Below, one piece after another: positions 36,296-45,148 of a DNA stretch of 64,000 bases. The DNA lies in the NCBI RefSeq assembly GCF_030056655.1, contig NZ_JASHIE010000009.1, forward strand, positions 248,001 to 312,000. The letters are read 5' to 3'. Within the stretch, counting starts at the first letter, position 1. Each line of letters begins with the position of its first letter. The stretch is from Flectobacillus rivi. Its GTDB lineage: Bacteria; Bacteroidota; Bacteroidia; Cytophagales; Spirosomataceae. The position numbers and the translations under genes are program-made. The notes beneath the pieces were generated by a model. The model searched no databases. It was not told the DNA's origin and worked only from the letters and a program-made list of their open reading frames with translations.

Positions 36296-37669
36296 ATGAA
36301 ACCTTCAATGAAAAGCTTAGGTGTATTCAACGGGATAGTTGCAGTTGCTTTAGTTGGCTTTTGTATAAGTTGTCAGTTTTTTCAAAAAAAAATTACTGAG
36401 CAAGACTACGCTACCCGCTGGTCGGATATGGCTTTGTATATTACCAAAAATACCCCTGGCAACTCGCCAACTTATGCTTCTAGATGTCTTGGTTATATTG
36501 GTCTTACCATGTACGAATCCGTGGTGCATAGCGACCAAACTTATGCCTCAATGGCAGGTCAGTTAGACAGTCTAAAAAGCTTACCGATACCTCAGCCGAA
36601 TCAGACCTATGATTGGCTTATTGCACTCAATGCATCTCAGGCGCATATCATCAAGGCGCTTTACAAGCAAACCTCTGATGTAAATAAAACAAAAATAGAT
36701 TCACTCGAAAATGCTTTCCTAGAAGCACGCTCTGCTAATATCACTGACCCCGAAATTACAAAACGTTCTATTGCCTACGGACGTGCAGTAGCCGAAAAGA
36801 TATTCGAATGGGCAAAAACAGATGGAGGCAACGAAGGCTATTTTAATAATTTTGATAAAAAAAGAGTCTATCCTCAAAAGCCAGGAGGATGGCAACCTCC
36901 ACTTTATAGTCAATCGATTAGTCGTTCACCATTACATCCTGATTGGGGTAAAAACCGTACCTTTTTAATAGCAGATCATAAAATAGCAGCTCCTAAGCCC
37001 ATTCCTTTTGACTCAGTACCTCAATCTGAATACTATCAGCAGTTTTTGGCAGTATATCGTCAAAGAAATGCTTTGACTCAGCAACAAAAAGAAGCGGCTG
37101 TATGGTGGGGAGATGATCCAGACGAAACATTTACACCACCAGGTCACTCTTATTATATTGCAACACTAGTGATTAAGAAAATCAATCCTCCGCTCATCAA
37201 ATGTGCCGAAACGTATGCTCGTGTAGGTATGGGAGTTGCAGATGCTTTTGTTAATTGCTGGAAATGGAAATATCAGTTTTTTACAGAACGTCCCAATACC
37301 TTTATTCCAAAGTATATCGATAAGTTTTGGGAGTCATTTTGGCCAGATCCACCATTTCCTGCTTTCCCATCAGGTCATGCTATTCAAGCGGCTGCAACAG
37401 CAACAGTTTTGGGCAATTTGTACGGCAATTCAATCACCATCGTAGACGACTCACACGTAGGACGCAAACCCGATGGGCTGCGACATGTAGAGTTTAAGGC
37501 TCGTACATTTAATGCGCTTTGGGATATTGCCAATGAAGTAGCTAACTCCCGCTTTTACGGAGGTATTCATACGCCAATGGACAACGATGCAGGCTTGCAA
37601 AAAGGAAAAGAAATAGGAGAAAATATCAATAGCCTTATATGGCAAAAAAGCCTCTATAAAAAAGAATAA
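36296..37669 (+). CDS. Vanadium-dependent haloperoxidase-like lipoprotein
   Basis: 457 residues. Lipobox CISC (C26), so lipid-anchored. The PAP2/haloperoxidase fold has its vanadate pocket: K325 with R332-P333 (KYQFFTERP, spacing as in Curvularia chloroperoxidase K353/R360), P358-S359-G360-H361-A362 (PSGHA with the acid-base His), and S418-R419-FYGG-I-H425 (R490/H496 equivalent). Family chemistry is oxidation of halide with peroxide to a hypohalous species; acid phosphatase activity is the alternative for this fold. It follows susCD by 230 bp and precedes the CRTAC1 gene; the set of genes suggests extracellular oxidation of a SusCD ligand, which is inference. Confidence 0.93.
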   Translation: MKPSMKSLGVFNGIVAVALVGFCISCQFFQKKITEQDYATRWSDMALYITKNTPGNSPTYASRCLGYIGLTMYESVVHSDQTYASMAGQLDSLKSLPIPQPNQTYDWLIALNASQAHIIKALYKQTSDVNKTKIDSLENAFLEARSANITDPEITKRSIAYGRAVAEKIFEWAKTDGGNEGYFNNFDKKRVYPQKPGGWQPPLYSQSISRSPLHPDWGKNRTFLIADHKIAAPKPIPFDSVPQSEYYQQFLAVYRQRNALTQQQKEAAVWWGDDPDETFTPPGHSYYIATLVIKKINPPLIKCAETYARVGMGVADAFVNCWKWKYQFFTERPNTFIPKYIDKFWESFWPDPPFPAFPSGHAIQAAATATVLGNLYGNSITIVDDSHVGRKPDGLRHVEFKARTFNALWDIANEVANSRFYGGIHTPMDNDAGLQKGKEIGENINSLIWQKSLYKKE

Positions 37670-38056
37670 TAAAAGTTGACAATAGCGTATTTGCCTTCAA
37701 AGACCATAAATCATGGCAAAACTCACCACTTTTAAGTCATTTTACTACTAAAACCTACAAGTATTAATACTAAAATATCTAACATAGCTCAAGTTTGACA
37801 CCTACCACTATATCCCTATGAGCTATTGTTATACTACTTGATATTTGAATGAGACTTTTGCGCTCATTCATGATGCTCAATTGGCCAGCTTTGGCGCTCT
37901 ACTAATTTTAAGGATAGATTATGTTTTGCAGTTATACAATTGCAGGGTGTTTCTTTTTGTAGCCTACTGTACGAAATACGCCTGATGATGAGTTGCATCA
38001 CTAGCCATATCACCGTTCAAGTGACGATTCTCTTTTATCTCTTTAAGCAAATTTCT
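37670..38056. other. Long leader of the CRTAC1-like gene
   Basis: 387 bp. The frame of the next gene is open from 37940 but its first 39 codons have no signal-peptide shape. The inverted repeat TGAATGAG (37846-37853)/CTCATTCA (37863-37870) lies here. No RNA family is recognised; it probably holds an independent promoter. Confidence 0.55.
37846..37870. promoter_or_regulatory. Inverted repeat upstream of the CRTAC1-like gene
   Basis: TGAATGAG and CTCATTCA pair perfectly across ACTTTTGCG (9 nt). It is about 190 bp before the ATG. It may be an operator or a leader hairpin. Confidence 0.4.
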
Positions 38057-39751
38057 ATGATTAAACCTTTACTAAAATTAGGAATAGTGTTTCTTATGAG
38101 CACTACTATGGTTCAAGCGCAAAAAATGTTTACCGATGTTTCAAAACAAGCAGGTATCAATCTCCAATTCGAAGTATTCGAAGGGTTTTTGGGTGGTGGA
38201 GCATGTGTGTTAGACGTCAACAATGATGGTTTTGACGATATTTTTATCGCTGGCGGAAAAGCTGATGACGTTTTATATCTCAATAATCGAAATGGAACCT
38301 TTACGAATATTTACCTAAGCTCAGGGCTTACTAAAACCCAAAAGTACTTAACGCAAGGAGCAGTAGCAGCCGACGTAAACCGCGATGGTTGGGTAGATTT
38401 ATATGTCACGACAATTACTTCAAAAGGAACAAAAAAGATAATTCCACGAGAAATCAATTTGCTTTTTTTGAACAATAAAAATAACACCTTCAGAGACGCT
38501 ACCAAAGAATATGGATTAGACGAACTGTATTCTTTTAGCACAGGAGCCAACTTTGGCGATGTCAATGCCGATGGGTATCCAGATTTGTATGTAGGGAATT
38601 ATTTTACCCAATACCCAGGCGATTTGAGTACTATCAATGCCTCGATGATTGTTGGGGCAAATCAAATAGGAGAGGGCAATTTGTTGATTAACCAACAGGG
38701 AAAAGGTTTTAAAGATGAATATAAAAACTACGGACTTTCGCACAAAGGCTTTGGTTTTGGAGGCGTTTTTACCGATTATGACAACGATGGCGACCAAGAT
38801 TTGATCGTCAACCATGATTTTGGGTATAAAAAGACCCCTAACTTGTTGTTGGACAACCAATATCCTATGAGTTATTTCAATGACGTAGCGCCTAAATTGG
38901 GTATGGACTTGAAAATTAATTCGATGGGAACTGCCATTGGTGATTACAACGATGACGGATTATTGGATTACTTTTTTACCAATATTCGTTTTAATAAGTT
39001 TATGGTCAATAATGGGGCAGGCAAGCCTTTTTCTGACAAAACTGCTGAGACTGGACTCAATACGATTACAATTAGTTGGGGCGCAAATTTTGCCGACTTT
39101 GATCACGATGGTGACCTAGATTTGTTTGTGGTCAATGGCGATTTGAATCCCAATTGTGTACCAATGGCCGATTTTTATTTTGAGAATAACAAAGGGAAAT
39201 TTATCGATTTGGCAGGACTCAAAGGCGTAAATGATTATGGAATTGGTCGTGGCTCGGTGGTGTTAGACTATGATAATGATGGCGATTTAGATTTATTAGT
39301 GGTTAATCAAAAGCCAGTAATGCCCAATTTTCCAGCAGAATCAGCCACCCATTTGTACCGCAATGATGGAGCAAAAGGCAATTGGATAAAAATTACCTTG
39401 AAAGGTATTCAAGCCGAAACACACGGCTTGGGCTCTAAAGTGGAAATCGTGGTCAATGGAAAGCATCAAATTCGTGAAATAGACGGAGGAGGTTCGAGCC
39501 ATTTATCACAAAATGCCACGTTTGCCCATTTTGGACTTGGAAATGCTACTCAAATAGATGAAATTATCGTGCATTGGACGGGAGGATATAAGCAAGTGCT
39601 CAAAAATCAGAAAGTCAATCAATTAGTAGTCATAACCGAAGAAGAACATGTAAATCCTTTAGTCTGGACTAAATTAATCATAGGAGTAGTCGTAATATTG
39701 GTACTTTTAGGAGGATTTTTTATTTGGAAAAATGTGAGAAAAAAGAAATAA
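38057..39751 (+). CDS. CRTAC1-like VCBS/ASPIC-UnbV protein with C-terminal TM
   Basis: 564 residues from the ATG at 38057 (MIKPLLKLGIVFLMSTTMVQAQ, signal peptide); the open frame before it starts at 37940 but lacks signal features. Seven or so FG-GAP blades carry Ca2+ loops (DVNNDGFDDIFI, DVNRDGWVDLYV, DYDNDGDQDLIV, DFDHDGDLDLFV). An ASPIC/UnbV domain follows (about 455-525: HGLGSKVEIVVNGKHQIREIDGGGSSHLSQNATFAHFGLG), then a single TM (LIIGVVVILVLLGGFFIW) and a basic tail. So it is anchored in the envelope. It is the second VCBS protein of the locus. Confidence 0.92.
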   Translation: MIKPLLKLGIVFLMSTTMVQAQKMFTDVSKQAGINLQFEVFEGFLGGGACVLDVNNDGFDDIFIAGGKADDVLYLNNRNGTFTNIYLSSGLTKTQKYLTQGAVAADVNRDGWVDLYVTTITSKGTKKIIPREINLLFLNNKNNTFRDATKEYGLDELYSFSTGANFGDVNADGYPDLYVGNYFTQYPGDLSTINASMIVGANQIGEGNLLINQQGKGFKDEYKNYGLSHKGFGFGGVFTDYDNDGDQDLIVNHDFGYKKTPNLLLDNQYPMSYFNDVAPKLGMDLKINSMGTAIGDYNDDGLLDYFFTNIRFNKFMVNNGAGKPFSDKTAETGLNTITISWGANFADFDHDGDLDLFVVNGDLNPNCVPMADFYFENNKGKFIDLAGLKGVNDYGIGRGSVVLDYDNDGDLDLLVVNQKPVMPNFPAESATHLYRNDGAKGNWIKITLKGIQAETHGLGSKVEIVVNGKHQIREIDGGGSSHLSQNATFAHFGLGNATQIDEIIVHWTGGYKQVLKNQKVNQLVVITEEEHVNPLVWTKLIIGVVVILVLLGGFFIWKNVRKKK

Positions 39752-39787
39752 GCATTTTATGGATAAATGAATGAGCGATAAAGAAAG

Positions 39788-39994
39788 GGGGCATCCCTAA
39801 TTTAGTGATTTAGCGATTGAATGAGTGATTAATTTAAAATTTGTATTCTGGCAGTAGAGACGCAATGATTGCGTCTTAAACTGAGTAAAATCTAGCATAG
39901 TAGAATCAAAAAAGCGGTCGAAAAATATTTTTCGACCGCTTTTTTGATGAAAACTTAGAGAATAACCCCAATCTTAAAATTCGGGATGACTCAT
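39788..39994 (+). repeat. Dispersed hairpin repeat, copy D
   Basis: Forward copy. A degenerate left end (GGGCATCCCTAAT), then TTTAGTGATTTAGCGATTG, AGACGCAATGATTGCGTCT (39858-39876), a 44-bp perfect palindrome (39905-39948, core GCGGTCGAAAAAT, no loop), and ending in ATTCGGGATGACTCAT (39979-39994). Its tail repeat matches the right end of copy C. It lies between the convergent CRTAC1 and dgkA genes, with the dgkA stop 5 nt beyond. Confidence 0.87.
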
Positions 39995-39998
39995 GTTT

Positions 39999-40373
39999 CT
40001 ATAAAAGACTTTCTACAAAATTGATAATTTTAGGCAAAAAGATAATAATATGACAAATCATAGAAGCCATAGCCGTTATCCAAACTGAGCCAGCAGCAAT
40101 ATCCTTGGCTTTTTTCGCCAAAGGATGAAAGTCTGGAGAAGCCAAATCCACAACCGCTTCAATGGCAGAATTAAACCCTTCCGAAGCAATCGCCAGTCCA
40201 TTACCCAATATCACAAATAGCCACTCTGTAACGCTAATATCGAAAAACCAGCCAAACAAAAGCCCAAAGCCGAAGATAAGAAGATGAATACGAAAGTTAT
40301 TTTCTTTCAGCAACATTCCTAAGCCCTGAAAAGCATAATTAAGACTTTTAAAAAATTTTGGAAATAGAATCAT
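39999..40373 (-). CDS. dgkA: Diacylglycerol/undecaprenol kinase (DgkA-type)
   Basis: 124 residues and three TM helices; an integral-membrane lipid kinase. The E. coli DgkA-type active site is readable: E24 (LKENNFRIH), then E65-GFN-S69-AIE72-AVVD, then H83-PLAKKAKD91-IAAGSV. Gram-positive homologues phosphorylate undecaprenol; the substrate here is not determined. It is just downstream of the HNH gene (31 nt between) on the same strand, so transcription of the HNH/ATPase pair may reach it. Confidence 0.93.
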   Translation of the reverse strand: MILFPKFFKSLNYAFQGLGMLLKENNFRIHLLIFGFGLLFGWFFDISVTEWLFVILGNGLAIASEGFNSAIEAVVDLASPDFHPLAKKAKDIAAGSVWITAMASMICHIIIFLPKIINFVESLL

Positions 40374-40404
40374 GGGAAAATGTCTGATGGTATTGGTTTA
40401 ACAA

Positions 40405-41061
40405 TTATACTAAACCTAAATTTCGCTTGGTCATTTCGAATGCTGTAGGATATTCAGTAAGTGGAGCAGGTTCATGATTAAATTCTATAGCTTTTATTCT
40501 TGAGGTTATTTCCTTTCGTCTCCAATCTTTAACGTAGTTTATACCAAGAATATCAATCATGTCATTGATACTTTGTATATGTTCTTCTGTTAAATCTGTA
40601 TTCTGTGTATTGGCAAAAAAGACATGTTTTTCGTGGTCATAGGAAAGTAAAGCAAAAGGGTCATATTCTGGTAAATCAGGCTTTAATATTGAATCTATTT
40701 TTCTCCTATTCTTGTTACGATTTATTTTTCCATCAACCATAAATAAATTATCCCAAAGCCAACCTTTATCTGATTTCAAACTTTCATCAAAGTGCTCTAA
40801 CTCTCCAAAATGAGATGGTAAATCTGCTGAATAGCGTCCTTCTTGATTCCAACAATGATTTTCTAAGCCTGTTAGTACAAGGGTTCTTTCTGTGTATGCA
40901 CATAATCCATTTTGACAATGATATAGATTCATGATTATGTCATGATAGAACATTCCTTTTGATGAATTATATGCAGGATGTGGACACTGATGAGCTTCCA
41001 GATTTTCTTCCCATTTTTTATAGGCAGTAGATAGTATGACTGATTTGTCTATTCTTTTCAT
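40405..41061 (-). CDS. Divergent HNH-type nuclease, PtuB-like partner of the ATPase
   Basis: 218 residues. It carries a PtuB/TIGR02646-like HNH arrangement: C54-A-Y-T-E58 (family CxYCE), E87-L-E-H90-F91 (the IEHF element with the catalytic His), W101-L-W-D-N105-L (family WDNL), and N114-R-N-K-N (family CNxxK). The second cysteine of each pair is missing, so a zinc-binding site is weak or absent. The C-terminus (DPFALLSYDHEKHVFFANTQ, then DMIDILGINYVKDWRRKEI) matches such nucleases. It starts 1 nt after the ATPase stop, so the two are translationally coupled. A Septu-like defence role is inferred. Confidence 0.75.
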   Translation of the reverse strand: MKRIDKSVILSTAYKKWEENLEAHQCPHPAYNSSKGMFYHDIIMNLYHCQNGLCAYTERTLVLTGLENHCWNQEGRYSADLPSHFGELEHFDESLKSDKGWLWDNLFMVDGKINRNKNRRKIDSILKPDLPEYDPFALLSYDHEKHVFFANTQNTDLTEEHIQSINDMIDILGINYVKDWRRKEITSRIKAIEFNHEPAPLTEYPTAFEMTKRNLGLV

Positions 41062-41062
41062 C

Positions 41063-42388
41063 TTATTTCAATTCCCAATTTAATAGTGTAGCTAGTTTTT
41101 GATATTTCTCAAAGGTTTCCTTTTTCTTTTCAGGGGTCAATGAGTTATGCTTTAACTTACTTTCCAAGGTTGCTAACTCTATCAATTGTCTATCTCTCAG
41201 TGGATTACTTTCTTGTTCTAAGTCAAAAACCTTTTGTAAAATACCTGTCCACGTCAAATACTGAGGATTAATAGTGTAGTTATCGACATGTTTCTCTCCT
41301 TCATAATATTTCTCTTGATATACCTTACCTCTCTCGTTAAATTTTAATTCTACAATTTCCCAAGGCTCAAATGAGGAAGCGATAAGGGGTGAGTGTGTAG
41401 CAAAAAAGAATTGACTATCTTTTGCCATACTCGTATAAAAATCAACAATTTCTTTTTGAATATCAGGATATAACGATCTTTCAGGCTCATCAAAAAGAAT
41501 AATCGCTTTTTCAGGTTTTAAGCCATAAAGAGGTAAAGCAGTAAGTATCACTTGTTTTGTACCTGTACTGAGGGCATCAAAAGGTATATCCTCGCCTTGT
41601 CGAGTTTGAATTTTGATAGTTTCTATATCTTCTTTTCTTTCAAAATCAAGCTCGGTTTTTACTTTTAGGTTAAAACGATTTAAGATTTTATCGAGAAAGT
41701 TTTCTGCCAGATCAACAATTGGATTTGGAGAGTTTTTACGCCAGTTTACATATTCTTGTCTTATTTTAAGAATGTCATCATTTGATAATTCTGAATTTTG
41801 CAGCGCTTTGGATGTTTCGAGACTATTTTTTATTTCTAGTTCACGGTCTTTTATAATGGCATCGTTGATTAGTGACCAATTCTCTTTAAAATCTACCTCT
41901 CCGAAATTAATGAAGTTAGCATCTTTGTTGAAAGAAGTTTTTTCATCAAGAACTTGTTTTTGTAATGGTACATAATCAGGAAAGTAATATATTTTGGATA
42001 AGTAAGATTTATTAGTGTTAATATTTGATAGAAGATTATTTGCTTTACTGAGATATAGCATGTATGTTTTCTCACCTATGAAGGAGATAAGTGGTTGCTG
42101 ATGACCTAGTTTAATTGTTGCAACAATACCATTATCAAATTTAATCTGTAACTCTGTACTTATTTTAGTATAGGAAAATTCATTTCCCTTTTGAGATGTC
42201 GATATTATTGAGTCAAGGGTTTTTCCTATCAACTCTATCAAACTCGTCTTCCCAGTACCACTTTGACCAATAAAGCACACTTTATTCAAAGCTTGACCTG
42301 CTTTTGGGTGTCCTTCAGGATAGGTGAGATCTAATTTGAAATCTTCAAATTGATTATAGTTTTTGATATGTAGTTCTGTTAGCTTCAT
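41063..42388 (-). CDS. AAA/ABC-type ATPase, PtuA-like
   Basis: 441 residues, soluble. SMC/ABC-type ATPase: Walker A G41-QSGTGKTS-49, signature L273-STGTKQ-279, Walker B I296-ILFDEPE-303 (D300, E301), H-loop H332 in FATHSP. A coiled and variable insert lies between (about 110-240). The short C-terminal tail (RQLIELATLESKLKHNSL, EKYQKLATLLNWEL) is typical of defence ATPases that pair with HNH nucleases. It is directly followed by the HNH gene. It might be a Septu PtuA or a related system; it lacks the TOPRIM part of OLD proteins. Confidence 0.8.
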   Translation of the reverse strand: MKLTELHIKNYNQFEDFKLDLTYPEGHPKAGQALNKVCFIGQSGTGKTSLIELIGKTLDSIISTSQKGNEFSYTKISTELQIKFDNGIVATIKLGHQQPLISFIGEKTYMLYLSKANNLLSNINTNKSYLSKIYYFPDYVPLQKQVLDEKTSFNKDANFINFGEVDFKENWSLINDAIIKDRELEIKNSLETSKALQNSELSNDDILKIRQEYVNWRKNSPNPIVDLAENFLDKILNRFNLKVKTELDFERKEDIETIKIQTRQGEDIPFDALSTGTKQVILTALPLYGLKPEKAIILFDEPERSLYPDIQKEIVDFYTSMAKDSQFFFATHSPLIASSFEPWEIVELKFNERGKVYQEKYYEGEKHVDNYTINPQYLTWTGILQKVFDLEQESNPLRDRQLIELATLESKLKHNSLTPEKKKETFEKYQKLATLLNWELK

Positions 42389-42563
42389 GGTAATGGATAT
42401 TTTCCTCGCAAAATAACTAAAAAAAGGCCAGTCCCTTGAACTGATCTACTAAATTAATGCTATAATGTGCCTAAATGGCAAATGCCTAGTTCAAGACTTA
42501 GTCTTGGACTTATTTTTAAACAGTTTTGAAACTGGACTAATAGCTAGTAAAAGGAATTAGATA

Positions 42564-42600
42564 TTTTAATCACTCAATCGCCAACCACTCAATCACTCAA
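42564..42600. repeat. Fragment of the outer module of the dispersed repeat
   Basis: TTTTAATCACTCAATCGCC followed by ACCACTCAATCACTCAA resembles the AT-rich outer module of copies B-D (reverse complement of GCGATTGAATGAGTGATTAA). No hairpin or 19-nt palindrome remains. It lies at the 3' end of the NTF2-like gene. Confidence 0.5.
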
Positions 42601-42602
42601 TA

Positions 42603-43070
42603 TTACTTGCCACAATCTTTTCTACGTGTATCTGCTAGTGCGATGATTTTCCAACCTTCTGGGGTTTTGAAAAGCTGGAAGGCATCGACGCCACAATGAC
42701 TGAATTTTCCATTGGCATAAAACTCATAAGGCGTCCAAGCAGTCGCCATCTGTCCATCGATTCTGATTTCATAGCTCAATAATCTTTCTTCAATTGCCAA
42801 ACTGGCAGGGAGTGAGCCAATTTGTTTGACAAAATCGGTAATTCCGTTTTCGGTTGTAAGCTCTATTTGCTGGGTTTTACGACTCATTCCTATCGACTGC
42901 ATTCGGATAGATGGGTGAAAAACCGCCTTAATCATAGTGGTATCATGCTTTTGCATACCTGCAAATAGCTGGTCGATTACTGCTTTCACAGCAGTTTCAT
43001 CAGCAGACTGAGCAGATAGTGATGCCGTAATACCAAGGATGATGGAGAAGGTTAATATAATTTTTTTCAT
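42603..43070 (-). CDS. Exported NTF2-like (SnoaL/DUF4440-type) protein
   Basis: 155 residues: signal peptide (1-20, ASLSAQ), then an NTF2-like alpha+beta barrel (DETAVKAVIDQLFAGMQKHDTTMIKAVFHPSIRMQS; GQMATAWTPYEFYANGKFSHCGVDAFQLFKTPEGWKIIALADTRR). These domains bind small ligands or act as isomerases; the active residues cannot be assigned. It stands alone. Confidence 0.85.
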   Translation of the reverse strand: MKKIILTFSIILGITASLSAQSADETAVKAVIDQLFAGMQKHDTTMIKAVFHPSIRMQSIGMSRKTQQIELTTENGITDFVKQIGSLPASLAIEERLLSYEIRIDGQMATAWTPYEFYANGKFSHCGVDAFQLFKTPEGWKIIALADTRRKDCGK

Positions 43071-43215
43071 ATCAAAAAAGAGTTTAAATGCGTATGTTGA
43101 TTTTAAAGTGTATTTTCAAATAAAGATATTCATTTTCAATCATTTTATCATAACTGTAGATATACAATACCAATGTCAGAATTTTAAATAAATGATACAA
43201 ATACGGAATAATAAA

Positions 43216-43257
43216 AAAGGTTGTGTCGACATTTTTACAAATATCAACACAACCTTT
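43216..43257 (-). terminator. Terminator of asnS
   Basis: AAAGGTTGTGT (43216-43226) pairs perfectly with ACACAACCTTT (43247-43257). On the minus strand the hairpin follows the asnS stop and ends in a T-run. Confidence 0.75.
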
Positions 43258-43335
43258 AAAATCGTTTATTTCTGTAGCATACAAGATATATCCTTCTGAT
43301 TATCTTCTAATAACAGATATACGTATAACTAATTC

Positions 43336-44781
43336 CTAGAATTCAGCAGTTTTTGGCGTACGAGGGAAAGGAATTACGTCACGAATATTAGTCATACCTG
43401 TAACAAACATCACCAAACGTTCGAAACCAATACCGAAACCAGCGTGAGGAGCTGTACCAAACTGACGAGTCTCCAAATACCACCAAATAGATTCGATAGG
43501 GATACCTACTTCTTGACAACGTTGTGCCAATTTTTCATAGTTATCTTCACGTTGTGAACCACCAATGATTTCACCAATACCTGGGAATAATACGTCCATA
43601 GCACGTACAGTTTGTCCTGGAACATCATCCGAAACCTCATCTAGTTTCATATAGAAAGCCTTGATGTCTTTCGGATAGTTGGTTAAGATAACTGGTTTTT
43701 TGAAGTGTTTTTCTACCAAATAACGCTCATGCTCAGATTGCAAGTCGATACCCCACGCTACAGGATATTGGAATTTACCTTCTTTATGGCGTTTTGAGCT
43801 CAATAAAATTTGAATTGCTTCGGTATATGTCAACTTGACATATTCGTTGTCAATCACAAATTTCAATTTTTCGATAAGCGCTAATTCAGAACGTTCTTCT
43901 TGTTTCTTGTTTTTCTCTTCTTCTTTCAAGCGACCTTCCAAGAATACCAAGTCATCATAACAGTTTTCAAGAGCATATCTGATAACATATTTGGTGAAAT
44001 CTTCTGCCAATGCCATGTTGTCTTCCAATTCATAGAATGCAACCTCTGGCTCAATCATCCAGAACTCCGCTAAGTGGCGAGCAGTATTTGAGTTTTCGGC
44101 ACGGAAAGTAGGCCCAAAAGTATATATCTTTGACAAAGCCATCGCACCCAATTCACCTTCAAGCTGACCAGATACAGTAAGGTTTGTTTCACGACCAAAG
44201 AAGTCCTCTTTGTAATTCACAGAACCGTCTTCGTTCAATGGCGGATTCTTAGGGTCGAGCGTAGTAACACGAAACATTTCACCAGCACCTTCAGCATCCG
44301 AACCAGTAATGATTGGAGTATGAAGATAGAAGAAACCATTGTCGTTGAAGTATTTATGAATCGCATAAGCCAAAGTGTGACGAACACGAAGAATTGCTGA
44401 GAATGTATTTGTACGAGGACGCAAGTGACCAATTTCTCTCAAAAACTCCAATGAGTGTTTTTTAGGTTGTAATGGGTATTTCTCAGGGTCAGCAGTACCA
44501 TATACAAGCGCAGATTTTACTTGTAATTCTACTTTTTGACCTGAACCTTGTGACTCGATTAAAGTTCCTGTAATGGCTACACATGCACCAGTTGTAATGA
44601 GTTTTTGAGTTTCCTCATTCAAAACACCTGCCTCAGCTACAGCTTGGATATTGTGAATAACCGAACCGTCATTTATATTAATGAAAGTTACGTTTTTTGA
44701 TTCACGCTTGGTTCTTACCCAGCCTTTTACTGTAATTTCTGAGCCTACAGCTGCTTCTGCTAAGATTTGTTTGATTTGCAT
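43336..44781 (-). CDS. asnS: Asparagine--tRNA ligase
   Basis: 481 residues, class IIb aminoacyl-tRNA synthetase; charges tRNA-Asn. N-terminal OB fold (GSEITVKGWVRTKRESKNVTFININDGS), then the catalytic core: motif 1 area (HLRPRTNTFSAILRVRHTLAYAIHKYFND), motif 2 (TFGPTFRAENSNTARHLAEFWMIEPEVAF), motif 3 (GTAPHAGFGIGFERLVMFVTGMTNIRDVIPFPR). The Asn-specific GPTFRAENSNT sequence separates it from AspRS. Divergent from rpoN. Confidence 0.97.
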   Translation of the reverse strand: MQIKQILAEAAVGSEITVKGWVRTKRESKNVTFININDGSVIHNIQAVAEAGVLNEETQKLITTGACVAITGTLIESQGSGQKVELQVKSALVYGTADPEKYPLQPKKHSLEFLREIGHLRPRTNTFSAILRVRHTLAYAIHKYFNDNGFFYLHTPIITGSDAEGAGEMFRVTTLDPKNPPLNEDGSVNYKEDFFGRETNLTVSGQLEGELGAMALSKIYTFGPTFRAENSNTARHLAEFWMIEPEVAFYELEDNMALAEDFTKYVIRYALENCYDDLVFLEGRLKEEEKNKKQEERSELALIEKLKFVIDNEYVKLTYTEAIQILLSSKRHKEGKFQYPVAWGIDLQSEHERYLVEKHFKKPVILTNYPKDIKAFYMKLDEVSDDVPGQTVRAMDVLFPGIGEIIGGSQREDNYEKLAQRCQEVGIPIESIWWYLETRQFGTAPHAGFGIGFERLVMFVTGMTNIRDVIPFPRTPKTAEF

Positions 44782-45148
44782 TGTCTAGTTTTACAAAATG
44801 TATTTGAATAAATCTTCTTTATACTTCAATACGTAAGTATTTTAGTAAATAGGATTGCCATTTTGGTTACCTACTATTCAAAATTACTTACAATTCTGTC
44901 AATTACCGAATGATGAATTGCTTTTCATAAGTTTTTTATAAGTAGAAAAATTTTAAAAAATGTAAGTATTTGTTTTATAGGTGTTTGTGTAAAATGATTA
45001 TTTGTATTTGGGATTTATCAAACATCTTAATTATTTTTATCAGATAAATTGGCAAGATTGTTGATAGAGGGTGAAAAGAAAGACCGTCTTCAAACCTCAT
45101 ACCAAACTTGATGGATGTTTCTACAGTAATCCTTACATGTCATAAAAT
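44782..45148. other. Divergent region between asnS and rpoN
   Basis: 367 bp, AT-rich, presumably holding promoters in both directions. No RNA or repeat was recognised. A poor sigma-54-like match at 45049-45065 was rejected. Confidence 0.5.

Noticed and set aside
42493..42507. CAAGACTTAGTCTTG small palindrome before the ATPase gene
   Set aside because: Only 6 bp per arm and isolated, so compatible with chance in a gene-free stretch.
43084..43284. 66-residue minus-strand ORF after asnS
   Set aside because: It covers the asnS terminator and has no recognisable features.
45049..45065. TTGGCAAGATTGTTGAT upstream of rpoN as a sigma-54 promoter
   Set aside because: The -24 part is near, but the -12 element lacks the essential GC, and rpoN is not normally self-driven from such a site.
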